Shown here: in pieces, positions 1 to 11,804 of the stretch
Numbering within the stretch: the first letter of the stretch is position 1
Layout: each line of letters opens with the position of its first letter
Assembly: GCA_014549065.1 (NCBI GenBank)
Contig: JACDOX010000014.1
Coordinates: 7,046,775-7,110,774, forward strand
Length of the DNA: 64,000 nucleotides
Reading direction: 5' to 3'
Source of the DNA: Cardinalis cardinalis
Lineage: Eukaryota; Chordata; Aves; Passeriformes; Cardinalidae
Notes under the pieces: generated by a model
Database searches by the model: none
Seen by the model: the letters and a program-made list of their open reading frames with translations, nothing else
Told to the model about the DNA's origin: nothing
Made by a program: the position numbers and the translations under genes

Positions 1-3000
1 TATGAACTAGAAAATAGAGAGCAGCATGCAGCTACTATAAATCATATCATTGCTATTATAAATGTGTACAACTGCTGCCATGCTGCTTCTGCAATATATG
101 AATAGATAAAAACATCAATATTTTAAGAAATGTGGATATACATATTTAGCACCTCAACAGAGCCATAAGCATGCATGGTGCTTTACAGATAAATGGAAGT
201 GATGTCTTCTTACCCCAAGGAACTGAAAATCTAATTTAGATACAATGCATGAAGAGATGAAGAAGAAAAATCTGGATGAGAGGTAAAAAGAGAACATGGG
301 TCAGATTAGTCAAATGCTTTTTACTACAGTTGCTCTTTCTTAATTTTATGTAATGTATGTTAAGGATGACATCTAGGCCAAAGATCAAGGCTGCCAAAAA
401 ATAAAAAAAAGGTATTTGAAAGTACTTAGTTTTGAAAAGTGGAGCCTTCTAAGAAAAATACTGTAGTTTTATAAAGTCTGTGGAGGAGGGCAGTGCAAAT
501 ATGGGTAAACTTTTGCCAGCTGATGGAGAGGAGCAATGAAGGTATTCCATAGTCTGGCTGGTAAAGGATTACTAATAATGCTGATGGGGAGGAAAAAATG
601 AATTTTAGGTTGCAGAGTGCTGCAAGAAGTAGGTCCAGGAAGTTAGTAGCAATAGAAAGTAAAGAAATTGAGGATGATGTGATGTGATATGAGCAGAGGC
701 AAATAAGAGGGAGATGAGCAAGAATAAATGTGAACAAGCAGGACTAGATTTGGAAGTAAATAGGAAACATATGAACATTTAATTTGGATTCAGCTAGAAG
801 GTCAGCAGTAAAAGATGCAGGGCAAAAAGGAAAAATGATTGTGAGGAGAAAAGGATGGGTAAAGCTCAAGATTCAGATGGTGTTAATTTTCTCCTTAAAT
901 ATGCTTGAATGAAGCAGAAGAGAAAATTAGATACAGAGAATGCTGATTGCAATGGGAAGTGCAGAGCAGAACTAGAACTGACAGTAAGCAAGGTGGTGCA
1001 GTTAAGATTTTAAAAATTGAACTTCAAGTTAAATGCAATCTCTCCTGGATAGCTTTTTGTGTCCTTTTTCCCTCAGACTTCTAAGAATTGTTATAAAACC
1101 CTTTATTTATTGTTGTCACTGTACATTCCAACCTTGCTCTCATGAACTAAGCATTTAGTCTGTGTTGTAGATACTTACAAGCCTGCTTTTGCTGCATTCC
1201 CTTGCACATAAAACAGTGAGGTTATAATGCAATACTCAAGTCCATGAAAATATGATTTATTGTTAAATTAAATATGGATGTCATAATGTGAGCCCCTTGN
1301 GTCAACTATAAGCTTGAATATTATTGAAAGAGCTGCAGCAGCAGCTCTGTTTCTTCATTGCTGCTGACAAAAATGCCTCTACAAATAGACTACAACAATG
1401 CAGACATATTAAGGAGTCTCTGAGATGTGCTGTCCCTGGCATAACATTGCCATGTGACATTTTCAAGAACTATAAATACATTGACTGCATTATAGTGTAA
1501 AAGTTAAGAAGCTTTGCAGTAGTCACTGCAGAAGCATTAAAATCAAGCTGAATTTGTTGCGAATACCGTAAGGGATTCAAAGCTTTTAAAAACCCAAACT
1601 AACACAAACAAATCACAGAGAAACTCCTAAAATCACAAAGATGTAACTGGGATAGTACAATATTTTTATCAGTTTTTAGTGTAATTTTAAAAGGTCCAGA
1701 AGACAGAGTATGATTTCATAAATTTCCAGTTAAATGCAGTATTAAAAGTCCCCATTGTGGTAAGAGCAGATATAATTTCTTAGAAGAAGTATCTGAGACA
1801 GTTTAGAAAACAGAAGTTACAGTTATCACTTTGTAGCAATATTTGCTTGTTAGTCAAAGTTTATATATATGTTTTCCACATTAATCCTTTAATCTGAATA
1901 GTTTAACCAGTGAAAATGAGGGGNTTTTTTTTAACTCTTAACCAGCAGTTTTGCCGTGCAAAATTATGAAAGAACATTTTCTTTCTCCAAAATGTCCTAT
2001 AATCTGCCATCAAAATTATCTTCAGTGAAAAAATACCCCACAGTTGTGAGCTTGTNTTGGGAAACTTTCTACTGGAATTAGGGTAATAATTCATATCCTA
2101 ATAATTAGGGTTATAGGAAGCCTGGCCAGTATAACAACAGAAGAGGATCTCTGCAACAAAGCTTTGTGAGTGAATTTCTTCATTGCCACTCTCTGGATTT
2201 TGATTTAAAAAAAATTAAAAGACAGATTTATGCATTAGCTGCTAGATGTCTCTAGATTGATCAGCTCTCCCTGGAAGAAAGGACTGTAATAAACAGGAGC
2301 TTTGTGTGCAGTTTTAGAAAGAGGAGACCTAGACTGAGTGGTGCAGCAGCTTGTTCAACTTTTGGGGAACTGGGATCTAGCCAATATTTCACATCCTCAC
2401 ACAGTACCTGGGATATGCTTTGATTCAGAAGTAACCAGCCCCCAGTGAACTGTTAGTTTTCAAAAGCATTAGCAACTGCAGAGCAAGAATAGCTCCTGCA
2501 CTGTAGAGGAGAGATGCAGTGTAGGAGGCTTTAGCTCCCTCAGAGAGGATACCCTAAGTAATCAGGCACTGTGGATGTTGTACTATGGCTAGATAGCTCA
2601 TGATTAAGTCCCTGCTAGAAATCTCTTTTTTGTTACAGACATACTGTTTTCTTTGCTTAGCAGTACTACAGGATTGTTGAAGTAAAATTCAGGAGTTTTC
2701 AGTTTTGCTGCTGTTTGCCTTAGCTGTGCAAGCAAAAATTGAGGATCCCAACAGCTAACCAGTTTCTAATCTCCAGATCACACCTAGGTGGCCAAAAAGT
2801 TAGAGGCAATTACTGCTCACCTTCACTTTAGAGAGTTCCTGCAGGAAATTATTGTTACATTTACAATGTAATCCCCAAATCAGAAGTAGCTACTGAAGGT
2901 TTTTGATTCTGTTGTTTTTTGGAGTTTTTTTTATTGTACAAGATGAAAGACAATGACAACTCTGCTGAAAAAAAAATTCACTAATAAAAAGGAGGGATTT

Positions 3001-4494
3001 TGGCCTTTATGATGAATAAACCGTCTTTCATGAAAATAGTGAATTTAAATTCATCAGATGTGGATATCACAAAACATCATTGAGTTTGATATCAGTTCTA
3101 AGCCACATGCTTCATATGGAGTTACCTTTCAAAAGCAAATGTACTGAATCCACAGAGGCACATCATTAAAAATGCTGTGGTAGTGTTGTGTCTTTGAGAC
3201 AGCTTTAATTTATATCTCCCCTTTTTTAAGATAATACAGCTTTAAAAAACTCAGGGCCCTTAAGTACATTCTAAATGCTTTCTTAGGATTATATACAGGA
3301 TCACTGTTAGCAAAAACTAAGTTAATATGTAATACAGTTTGGCTAAGCTTTTCCACATAGACATATATCTTTCCTGTAATTGAGAGATAAGTCCAGTTTA
3401 TTAGAATAAACATCTGTATTTAGATATCTATCACTTCTTATTCACAGATTTATATTCCAGAAAAAGAGATTTTTCTATTAATTTACAACAGGAAACATAT
3501 TTCTTCTTAGGGCAGAGCATATTACTGAAAAAAGTTATGAGAATTTGTACAAAGGGTATTACAAAATTTGAGAGAAAGCTATTAAATATTATAGTGATGG
3601 TACAGCTTTTATCCCAAGATGTTCATATGTTCCTGAGAACTTTCCATGGGATGTATTAATGCTCTGCTTGTCATCTAGCTAAGCGTCTGCTGTTGACCAT
3701 TTAAGTAGATAGACCTGTGATATGATCATCCTTATGTTCATTTGACAATTACTGACAAATGGATCTCTTCCAAGACACATTTTTGTAACTGCAAATAGAA
3801 GAAAAAATGAGAAGATAAACTTAGTTAGGATATACTGTATTAAAAAAACAACTGTGTTTTGAAGTGCTTGGGTTGGTAGCTAATATATTACTATCCAGCT
3901 TCCAAGCTAGTTATTTTTCATTATGTTTCTGTGATAATAATAGCTCATCATTTGATTTCATGGGAGTTATTGTCATTCTAAAAGGCTGCAAATGATATAA
4001 ATGCAGCTGTACAGGGAATATTACAATGTCAAACAAAGTAGTGTCATTGCAGATTTACGTATATGCTCCCACAATGTCAATATGAAAGTAAAGAAAACAT
4101 TGATCAATAGAGCACAGTATCAGAAGTGATTTGATATAATGCAAACAATGCATTATATCTTATACAGTCTTGTTAAATGAAAATACAACTTTNAGGCTAT
4201 GAAAACAGTGCATTGGATTTGAACTCAAGTGTGCCTGTTGTTAAAAGCCACTGCAATTTTTACTGAGTAAGTATATGCCCCTCCATGCATTAACACACAC
4301 GTTCAATATGACCTACTTTATAATTGCTGTGGGAATTTGCCTCTGCATTTTTTGGGAGTTCTCTGTTCAGATTCTCAACCATGGCATTGCATTAGCTTAT
4401 TTGCATTGAATCAATTTTGCTAAGGGTTCTCACATTTTTATATAAAGAAGTACTTAGCTTTGTTACACAGGGAATGAAATATCTTGATATCAGT
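1..4494. other. Unique AT-rich non-coding DNA
   Basis: No gene or confidently recognised transposon is visible in this stretch. Open frames are short (at most 103 codons, interrupted on both sides), lack any family motif and have no splice-site context that I could support. About 240-970 is purine-rich on the plus strand, and short A or T runs occur (for example near 1924-1932 and 2925-2932). It is most simply intergenic or intronic DNA. Confidence 0.6.
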
Positions 4495-4555
4495 GTTAAA
4501 CTAGGGAAATTGAGGTAGCACAAGTTCAGTGTAATTTAGCAAAGGTCAAAATACA
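4490..4555 (+). repeat. Possible MIR/L2-type 3' tail fragment
   Basis: The segment GGGAAATTGAGG (about 4504-4515), followed by an AAGTTCAG block and then AGCAAAGGTCA (about 4539-4549), has the order and spacing of the shared 3' tail of MIR SINEs and L2 LINEs: a GAGGAAACTGAGG-like block, a gap, then a CCAAGGTCA-like block. Such ancient fragments occur at low density in bird genomes. The match is short and diverged, so chance resemblance is a real alternative. Confidence 0.4.
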
Positions 4556-4564
4556 GATGGGATA

Positions 4565-7221
4565 ATAACAGGAATAGTACCTGGATTTTTCTGCTCTCCT
4601 GTTCTTACTCTGTATGTGCAATGTCACATTCCTGCTAACAGACATTTTGAAATAAACATTCATATCAGAGGATATGAATATGTGCCTGAACGCATGGTTT
4701 GCATCTTTTGAAAACTCTGATGAGAAAGTCATCTGGTGAACTTGTACAGTAGCTGTAAATTAAATACAAAATGTTGCTATTGCAAACATATTAAGGACAC
4801 TTATCCCTATTGAAGCAAGTCTGATGTTTGAACAGAAGATTTTTGAGGAGTTAATAATTCTATTACACAGTGGAATAATTTGCCCAGAAAAAAAGATGGA
4901 CGATTACATTTCTTGGAAATAAAAAAATCAAATTATCAAGTAGTAAAATAAGTGCAAAGCATTATACCTCTATAAGTATGCTGCATCTGTCTGGATATAA
5001 CACAAGTTAGAATATATAAATTGGAAAAAAACCCACAGCTTTTACTTCTTCATGCTAGAGTAACAGAAGACCAACTACATGAAGTTTTTTAGAGTTCCCT
5101 AACAATTTATTTTCAGAAAAAAGGAAATATAAGAAAATGAAGTTCTTAAAAGAAGAATTAATTTTATCACATTAATGATATATGCTTAAAAATTTACTTT
5201 TACATTTCATTTTCTTACAATAATGTAACAGTTATGTGTATTTCCTTGTTATTCCCTGAAAGAAGAATGTCACTCTCTTACTTTGTAAAAGTAACACCTG
5301 AAAGTAAAAACCTTCCTAATATTTATAGTAATTGTGTTTTCTATTTTCAAATTGTGCATCCTGGAACGCTTACACAGTGTACCAGTGACTTGGAATATGA
5401 GAATATAGGGCTTTTGCAACAATCTTGAATTAGAGAGAAAATCCAGAGGGAATTTGACTTGTGTGGCAAGTATTTGCTAGTGTTAGGCTTGAGGGATTAA
5501 TTGTCAAAGGGGAAAAAATTCCTCTGCAATGGCAGTTTGCAAAACAGGGAAAGAATATCTGCAAAGGTTCCTTCTCTTGCATCTCACTCCATGTCTCTTC
5601 TGTTTCAGCGTTTAAGAAGCCTTTAAGACAGTTCCATGTTAGTCTTCCTTTTTTATTCCCTCAGTAGCACCATTGGGTCAGGCCTAGCAAGACTTTTGAA
5701 ATCTTAGAAACACTCACTGCCTTCGCAACTAAAATGTAATTTTTTATTGATGTTCTTTGTGTTGCCTAATTTATTGGTATGGAATAATAAAGTTTATATG
5801 GGCAGCTGCTATGGGAACTTTAGTAAAGGGCTTAAGCAACAAAGAAAAGCTTTGATTTTTCAGAAACAATCAACTGTATGTGCCTTTGGTGTTTCAATGA
5901 TTCTATAAATAAGTCAGAAACCAACAACAGTATTACAGTGGTTTGCACTCTTCTTTCTTGAAAGTATAAGAAATTATATGAAACATGATTTTATAAAGAG
6001 AGTTCAAAACCATGCTTTTATATACTGTGTATCCTTTATAATGGATTCTTATTGATTGCTTGGATGATTTTTAAGAAAGTTGCAACCATTGCTAGTGTTA
6101 CTGCAGATACAGGGCCAGTGAAGAGCTCAGGCAGTATATTTTTGCCTGGACTAATATCTCGACTGTACTACGCAGGATCATACTGCAACAACTGTCATGC
6201 ACTTTTCAAGTTTATCCTTCAGTCACCGTACATTGTAAAAACCAAATCTACAGATTCTAAAGGAATGAATAAGCATGGCTGAATGAAGAGCCAGGGACAA
6301 ATGCTTAAGTCCTTGCAGAAGCGGAGAAGAGAGTGCTTTTGGCTTCTGCAGCTTCTGAAAGACATTAAAAATCTCTCTCTTGCACTTGCATGCCTTTTGT
6401 ATCTGCAACTCAGACTGTTGCCTCTGATCTCAACAACCAGCTTTATGCTTCTCTGGCAGTCTTTTTCTTATGAGCTATCCCAGCAGTTAGGAGCAGCTGG
6501 GTGCATAAGTAAACAGTCTCCAGGTTCTACANCCTGTTCTTTACTCAACACCTATATAAGCTTCTAAAAAGGATCTTTCACTAAGAAATGCAATTTGCAG
6601 AGCTGAGTGGGGCAAAATCTTCAGTGTGTCCTCTCTCAGGTGTTGGCTTTGCAGGGTGGGCATTAGCTTCAATACTGGACCTGCATTCTGAGACTTCAGT
6701 AATCCGGTGCTTTTATAATATAGGTTAAAACATCGATTAGGGCCATGGAAACCCCTTTCCATTTATATTCTTTTGCACAGTTTTTCTGTTCCTATTTAGC
6801 TATCATAGCATTTCCTTTTTTTTTTTCCTTTTTTCCTTTTCCCTGCCTGCCTTCTCCCCATTAATCCTCTGTTTTCCAGCAGGCAGATGCTGATTTTTCT
6901 CATCCATGTGTAATCCCAATGAAATTTTCATTTTCCATATTTTATAGTCTGCTGCTGTTCACCTTTTTAAACACAGGCAATAGCAGTCCAAGGGAGAAGA
7001 ATTCACTAACCTCCTGGGGAAACTAAAAATGATCAGAGTCTAGCAAGTCAGTCTTTAAATGTCCTTTGCCCATTCCACCCTCCCCTCTGCTACTCTTTAA
7101 GTATTTAAATCTGCCCCCTACCAGTCAGACTTCCTCACCAGATGGTGCCTTCTGACTAGCTCTGCCTTTCTTCAGAGGATGAATAAGTACAGCAAAGAGC
7201 ATAAGGAACTGGTGAGACAGC
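4565..7221. other. Unique non-coding DNA
   Basis: No gene is recognised. Two partly overlapping open frames near 6052-6567 show no motif. A pyrimidine-rich tract lies at about 6815-6860. Around 5890-5907 there is a TTTCAATGATTCTATAAA string resembling the extreme 3' end of an old CR1, but without supporting sequence upstream. Confidence 0.55.
6815..6860. repeat. Pyrimidine-rich low-complexity tract
   Basis: The plus strand is almost entirely C and T here, with runs of T separated by CC and ending in a CCTGCCTGCC-type segment. It is simple sequence with no sign of function. A pyrimidine tract before a splice acceptor is possible in principle, but no exon follows that I can support. Confidence 0.7.
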
Positions 7222-7738
7222 TACTGGAATATTTCATCAGTGCTAGTGTCCACTTCTTTAAAAGGACAGTGAAAAATGGCACAGAGCTCAGGAAGGAGCT
7301 GCAAAAATGATTTGAGGGCTGGAGAAAATGTCTTACTGGAGGACTCTAAAAAAGCTCAATCTGCCTACCTTATCAACAAGAAGATTGAGAGGCATCTTGA
7401 TTACAGTGTACAGGTACCTTCAAGGGAAAAATATACCAGGTACCAAAGAGCTCTTTAATCTGGTGAAGAGAAGCGTTAAAAGAGCCAATTTCAAATGAGA
7501 AATCAGACACATTTTTTAACAGTGCAAGCAATTAAATATTGGCACAGATTATCAGGAGGTCTGGATTCTGCACCTCTTCCCTTCACATCAGTGTTCAGTG
7601 TAGTTTGGAAGATATACCTTAGTCAAATATGAGTTTTGGATATAAACCAGGGAAGTTAATGAAATTTAAGAGCCTGTGATTCACTGAAGATAAACCTAGA
7701 TGGCCTTATGATCTCTTGGTTTTTAATTCTATAAATAT
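7222..7738 (+). mobile_element. Old CR1-family LINE, 3' fragment
   Basis: This is a 5'-truncated non-LTR retrotransposon of the CR1 superfamily in plus orientation. It follows the order of old CR1 subfamilies shared by birds and turtles. A 'GGAATATT...TCCACTTCTTTAAAAGG' block comes first, then GCAAAAATGATTTGAGG and GGAGAAAATGTCTTACTG. Next come GCTCAATCTGCCTACC, TATCAACAAGAAG and TTGATTACAGTGTACA, and a tail reading GATGGCCTTATGATCTC then TCTATAAAT. The covered part is the end of the ORF2 region plus the 3' UTR. It is full of stops and indels and cannot encode anything. Its divergence from the family pattern suggests an insertion much older than the other CR1 copies here. The 60-codon open frame inside it is incidental. 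Confidence 0.8.
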
Positions 7739-10700
7739 AGGAGTGCTGTCTGCAAAAACTGTTCATGAATCATTAAAAGAAATCTGGTATGAGGTGTACT
7801 CTGGCAGTATTAGGCACTGGTTTTGTAGAAGTAGATATGCATAAATAATTATTTTATTAGCCTAAAGACAAAGCTAAAACAAACAAACAAAATNGAATGG
7901 AGTGTATAGAGTATACAATTTTAATATTTAGGGAATTTTAAGTTATTGCAATTTTTGAAGTCAGGACAATTTGAAACTATATACCTTGTTTTGTAAAGAA
8001 AAGTCCAAGGTTTCTTTGGGGAGATTTTAAATTTGAATATTTATATTTTCCCCATTTTTTTTCTGGCTGAAAGAATTCTGCCCTCCTTTTGCCATAATTG
8101 CATTTACAGTATTCTTATTTTCAATGAGAAAACTACCCGAGGTTCTTCCAGAGACATAGGGAAACAAATTCCATACTATTAGCTCATTGGTTGTTCTTAC
8201 TTGTTCTCCTCTCTGAGAATGATTCTCATTTATGCAGGCAGTGATAGGGTTTTAAATGATGTAATCGTATATTGGTGCAAAATGGTAATGGCTTTGTCTT
8301 TAAAGATAAAGATTTTTTAAAAGGTTAATTATATTCCACAAATTGTTTTAAAAGTAGAATGTTAATATTATTGTAAGACTCCAACTTGGAAGGCAATTTC
8401 CCTATCTAATGTATATCATTTAATTTCAATATTCTTCTTTTCTTCCCTATTGCTACTGTTTCCAAGGTATTTTTTTTCTCTTTTGTGTTTATTCATACAC
8501 CTGTGAGTATCTGTTTCCTCTCCTCCAGCAAGATATCACTTAGTCAGGCCATGCATTTTTATTTTTTCTCTTGGTCTTAACTCATAATTTATTTTTTCCA
8601 TCCCTTGATACCTTTTACTTTTCTTTCAGCTTCATTCAATTTACCACTTTCTCTCCAAACAAATCATACCCAGAACACGAGACTGTACTAATAACAAGTG
8701 TTACAGCTTGGTGCCTGATCTGACAGGTAATACATGTTTGAAGTAAACTCTGATGCCATTTTAGCCAAGGAAAAGGCAAGGAGCACTTTCAGAGCTAAGA
8801 CTGGAAAAGTGACAGAGGAAAAAATATCAATCCCATGTAGAAGGCAGAGTCGTAAGTAGCATGGCTTAGTGGCTGAAGCAGGAAGACAGAAGGTCCTAAT
8901 AGTGTGGCCAAGGCAGGTGAGATGGAAAGGAGAGGTAAGGAGGACAGGGTGCCAGCAATAAGCCTCAGCTGGAACCTAAGTTAGAAATTCTTCTCTAGCC
9001 ATCATGAAATATTAGGTACAGAAACTTTATGAGGTTTTTTTCCACCTGGCACTCAGGAGATGTATTCTCACACTTCATATGTTTTACTGGTATTATCTCA
9101 TGTCTTTTCACCCCCTTTATAGCGGTAAGCAGCAGACATCATCATCCTCTCCACCTAATCTGCTGTAAATCTGCTCTCCTTGTTTTACAGTATTTGGATG
9201 ACACTTAGCTCTTCACATCGGCCAAAAAAGTATCCCACATTAGTGCAGCCTTTCAATCTAAACCTCCACCTCTGTTGGGTCATGAGCACTCATGATTCAG
9301 CCTGGATGTTCCACCCCTCTGCACATTTTCGCACATCCTATTCGCACATAGGCTATCCCACAGAATTTTAGAACTCTTTGAGAAGTTCATCCTAGACAAG
9401 TAGAAAGCAAGGACATAGGAAAACATGAAGGTAGATTCCCTTTCCTTGTATCCAATGTAAGCTGAGCAGGGAAAGCCCTGAAGTTAGAGATCAGAGTCTT
9501 TATTTGAATGTCCCTAGTAATGAGAATTTTTCTGACATGGCAACTTGATCATAATAGTATGTGGGGAGTGATCGTTTATTTGTTTATGTAGTATCAGTTT
9601 TTTGGTGTTTTTTAAAATAAATCAGCTGTAATCAAAGGCTCAAATGTGCGTGTGCCTCTGTACTGGCAGCCGGCCTGAGCCTTTTGCCAGAGCTCATGCC
9701 TGTTTACCATTAATTCTGAATAAATGACAGAATAATACACTCAGTATATTCTGTGCATGGTCTGTAACTGGAGGTGGCAGTGTTCTGCTACATCCTTTCC
9801 ATAGTCAATTTTAGNCATGGAAAGACCATTTTAATTCCCTCAGTCCTAATCTATGCTTTTAAATAAGTAAACTCTGTGCACCTGTATGAGAGTTGTAATA
9901 GAGAAGATTATTATGATATGAAAAATGTCTTTACTTAAACAAAAAGGTTTTCCAGAACCCTAGTTTTATTCATTTATAAGCAATGTTTATAAATTACATA
10001 CAAAACATACAGTGGGATAGCATCAGTTCTGTGTGCAAGAAAAACAAATCAGGTAACAGCAGAGACATCCCTCTTTGTCACAGATAGCTGGAATGTGACT
10101 ATGCTGCATCATTGCTATAGTTATGCAAAAGATTTCAGATTAAAAAAAGCAAGCTGGACACTGTGAAACCAGCCCCTTGTTTTAGCCTCGTACCAGTAAT
10201 AATCACAGCCTCGCTGAAGAGTTGATTTTTTACTTTCCAAGGGTGAGAAGCAGTTTGCTCTGTGGAGCAGTGAACACTTTCCTTGTCCTGCAGAATTTCA
10301 TGAAATTTGAGAGATTTTAGAGAAGCAGTGAAGTGGCTGGAGGTGAGCTGAAGAAGAAACTTTGCTCTAGCATCCTACTCCCTTGCACTGGTCCCAGCTG
10401 CAAAGATGGCACTATATTTGTATTGATTTTTTTAACTGCCAAACCACTGTATGTACCTGAATCTGTAAAACAACAGAGTATTGATCTATTACAGAAAATG
10501 ATCTATTTAAAGTATCTATTCTCTGCTAGTCTGGGGTGCAGAGAGACATCTATTTGCTAGTGTAGCCTGGCATATCTGCACTACAGCCATAAGTTTTCAC
10601 CATCTTGGTGTAAATATGAACCACCACTTCTCCTTAAAATAACCTGATATTGCTTAAATCTTCTACCACCTGTTGCCAATATATATATATACAAATACAC

Positions 10701-11325
10701 ATATATGTATATATATCTGTCTGTGTGTCTGTGTAGGCATCTGAAACAGAAGAGCTGCCAACAGACTTGGATTTTTTTCCCAACTAGCAATTTGTTTAAC
10801 TGGTTTGCACTGCAACTCCGAAATTATTTCACTTAAAAGGACACTGTGGATGTTAATTAAAAAGATTCATTAGGGTTTTAATAATTCCTTAGAGGCTTTA
10901 ACCACAAATCTGTTTCTATACCAAAAAAAGTTTCTCATCTTAATCCATCTATTTTGGGGAAGCAAGTGCATGTGCTGCTGGACTGGTAATTGTGTTTCTC
11001 CTTGTCCTGTACCTAGTTTAAAGGAAAAAAAGTATATGTTTGATAATGAGGAAAAATTACACTAAAATTCAAATGTTTCTTTTACAATGAGAAATTGGAA
11101 ATTGGAACTGAANTTGAGCCCTTTTGTTAGTTCAGACATACCTGATTAAAGTGTGGTTTGTGTAGTGCCAGTTGGATCTCTCAGTGTGATATGGTAAATC
11201 TGCGCTTCTGTTACACAAGTGCAACCTTGGAGTATCCATTAAGATGGAATCTGTATAGCTGGGACAAATTTTTCTGGTTTAGCTAATTGTGTATTCGACA
11301 CTTCTGTGAGTGCTATTGTTAGACA
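7739..11325. other. Unique non-coding DNA with one microsatellite
   Basis: No gene or transposon is confidently recognised. AT-rich sequence dominates to about 8.7 kb. A more mixed stretch at about 8.7-9.8 kb has short unsupported open frames. Around 9645-9790 the text looks less degenerate (balanced composition, TTACCATTAATTCTGAATAA core) and could be a conserved element, but this cannot be judged without an alignment. The AT/GT microsatellite at 10679-10734 is listed separately. Confidence 0.55.
10679..10734. repeat. Compound AT/GT microsatellite
   Basis: An (AT)n run opens the tract. It is followed by alternating ACAC and ATAT blocks, and it closes with a CTGTCTGTGTGTCTGTGT segment. This is a compound dinucleotide/tetranucleotide simple repeat likely to vary in length between individuals. 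A 69-codon minus-strand frame across it is repeat-derived and not a gene. Confidence 0.85.
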
Positions 11326-11804
11326 GCGATCACAGATTACGCTGAGTTGGAAGGGACCCACAAGGATCATTGAGTCCAACTCCCAGCCCNGCACAGTGTC
11401 ATCTCCAGGAGTCACACCAACATCACCGAGAGGCTTCTTGAACTCTGTCAGGATTGGTGCTGTGACCACTTCCCTGGGGAGCCTGTTCCAGTGCCCAGCC
11501 TCCCTCTGGGGGAAGAATCTTTTCCTGACATCCAACCTAAACCTCCCCTGACACAGCTTCTGCCCATTCCCTTGGGTCCTGTCACTGATCACCAGGAAGA
11601 AGAGAATAGTGTCTGTCCCTCCTCCTCCCCTTGTGAGGAAGTTGTGGAATGCAATGAGACCTNCTCTCAGTCTCCTCCAGGTTGAAAAAACAAAGTGACC
11701 TCAGCTGCTCCTCATATTCCCCTTCACCATCGTTGCTGGTCTCTTCCAGATGCTCTCCAATAGCATGTCTTTCTCATACTGCAGTAACCAGAACTGCACA
11801 CAAG
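11326..11804 (-). mobile_element. CR1 LINE 3' fragment
   Basis: The plus strand reads as the reverse complement of an avian CR1. From the element's 3' end it runs: GAGTTGGAAGGGACCCACAA, then GAGTCCAACTCCCAGCCC, a CTTGAACTCTGTCAG block and GGGGAGCCTGTTCCAGTGCC. It continues with TTCCTGACATCCAACCTAAA, CTCCTCCAGGTTGAAAAA and a final CCAGAACTGCACACA. The element is therefore on the minus strand and is 5'-truncated to the 3' UTR and the extreme end of the coding part. No microsatellite-like 8-bp tail is preserved. Open frames of 60-117 codons on both strands inside it are by-products of the CR1 consensus and often appear as spurious hypothetical proteins in avian annotation. Confidence 0.88.
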
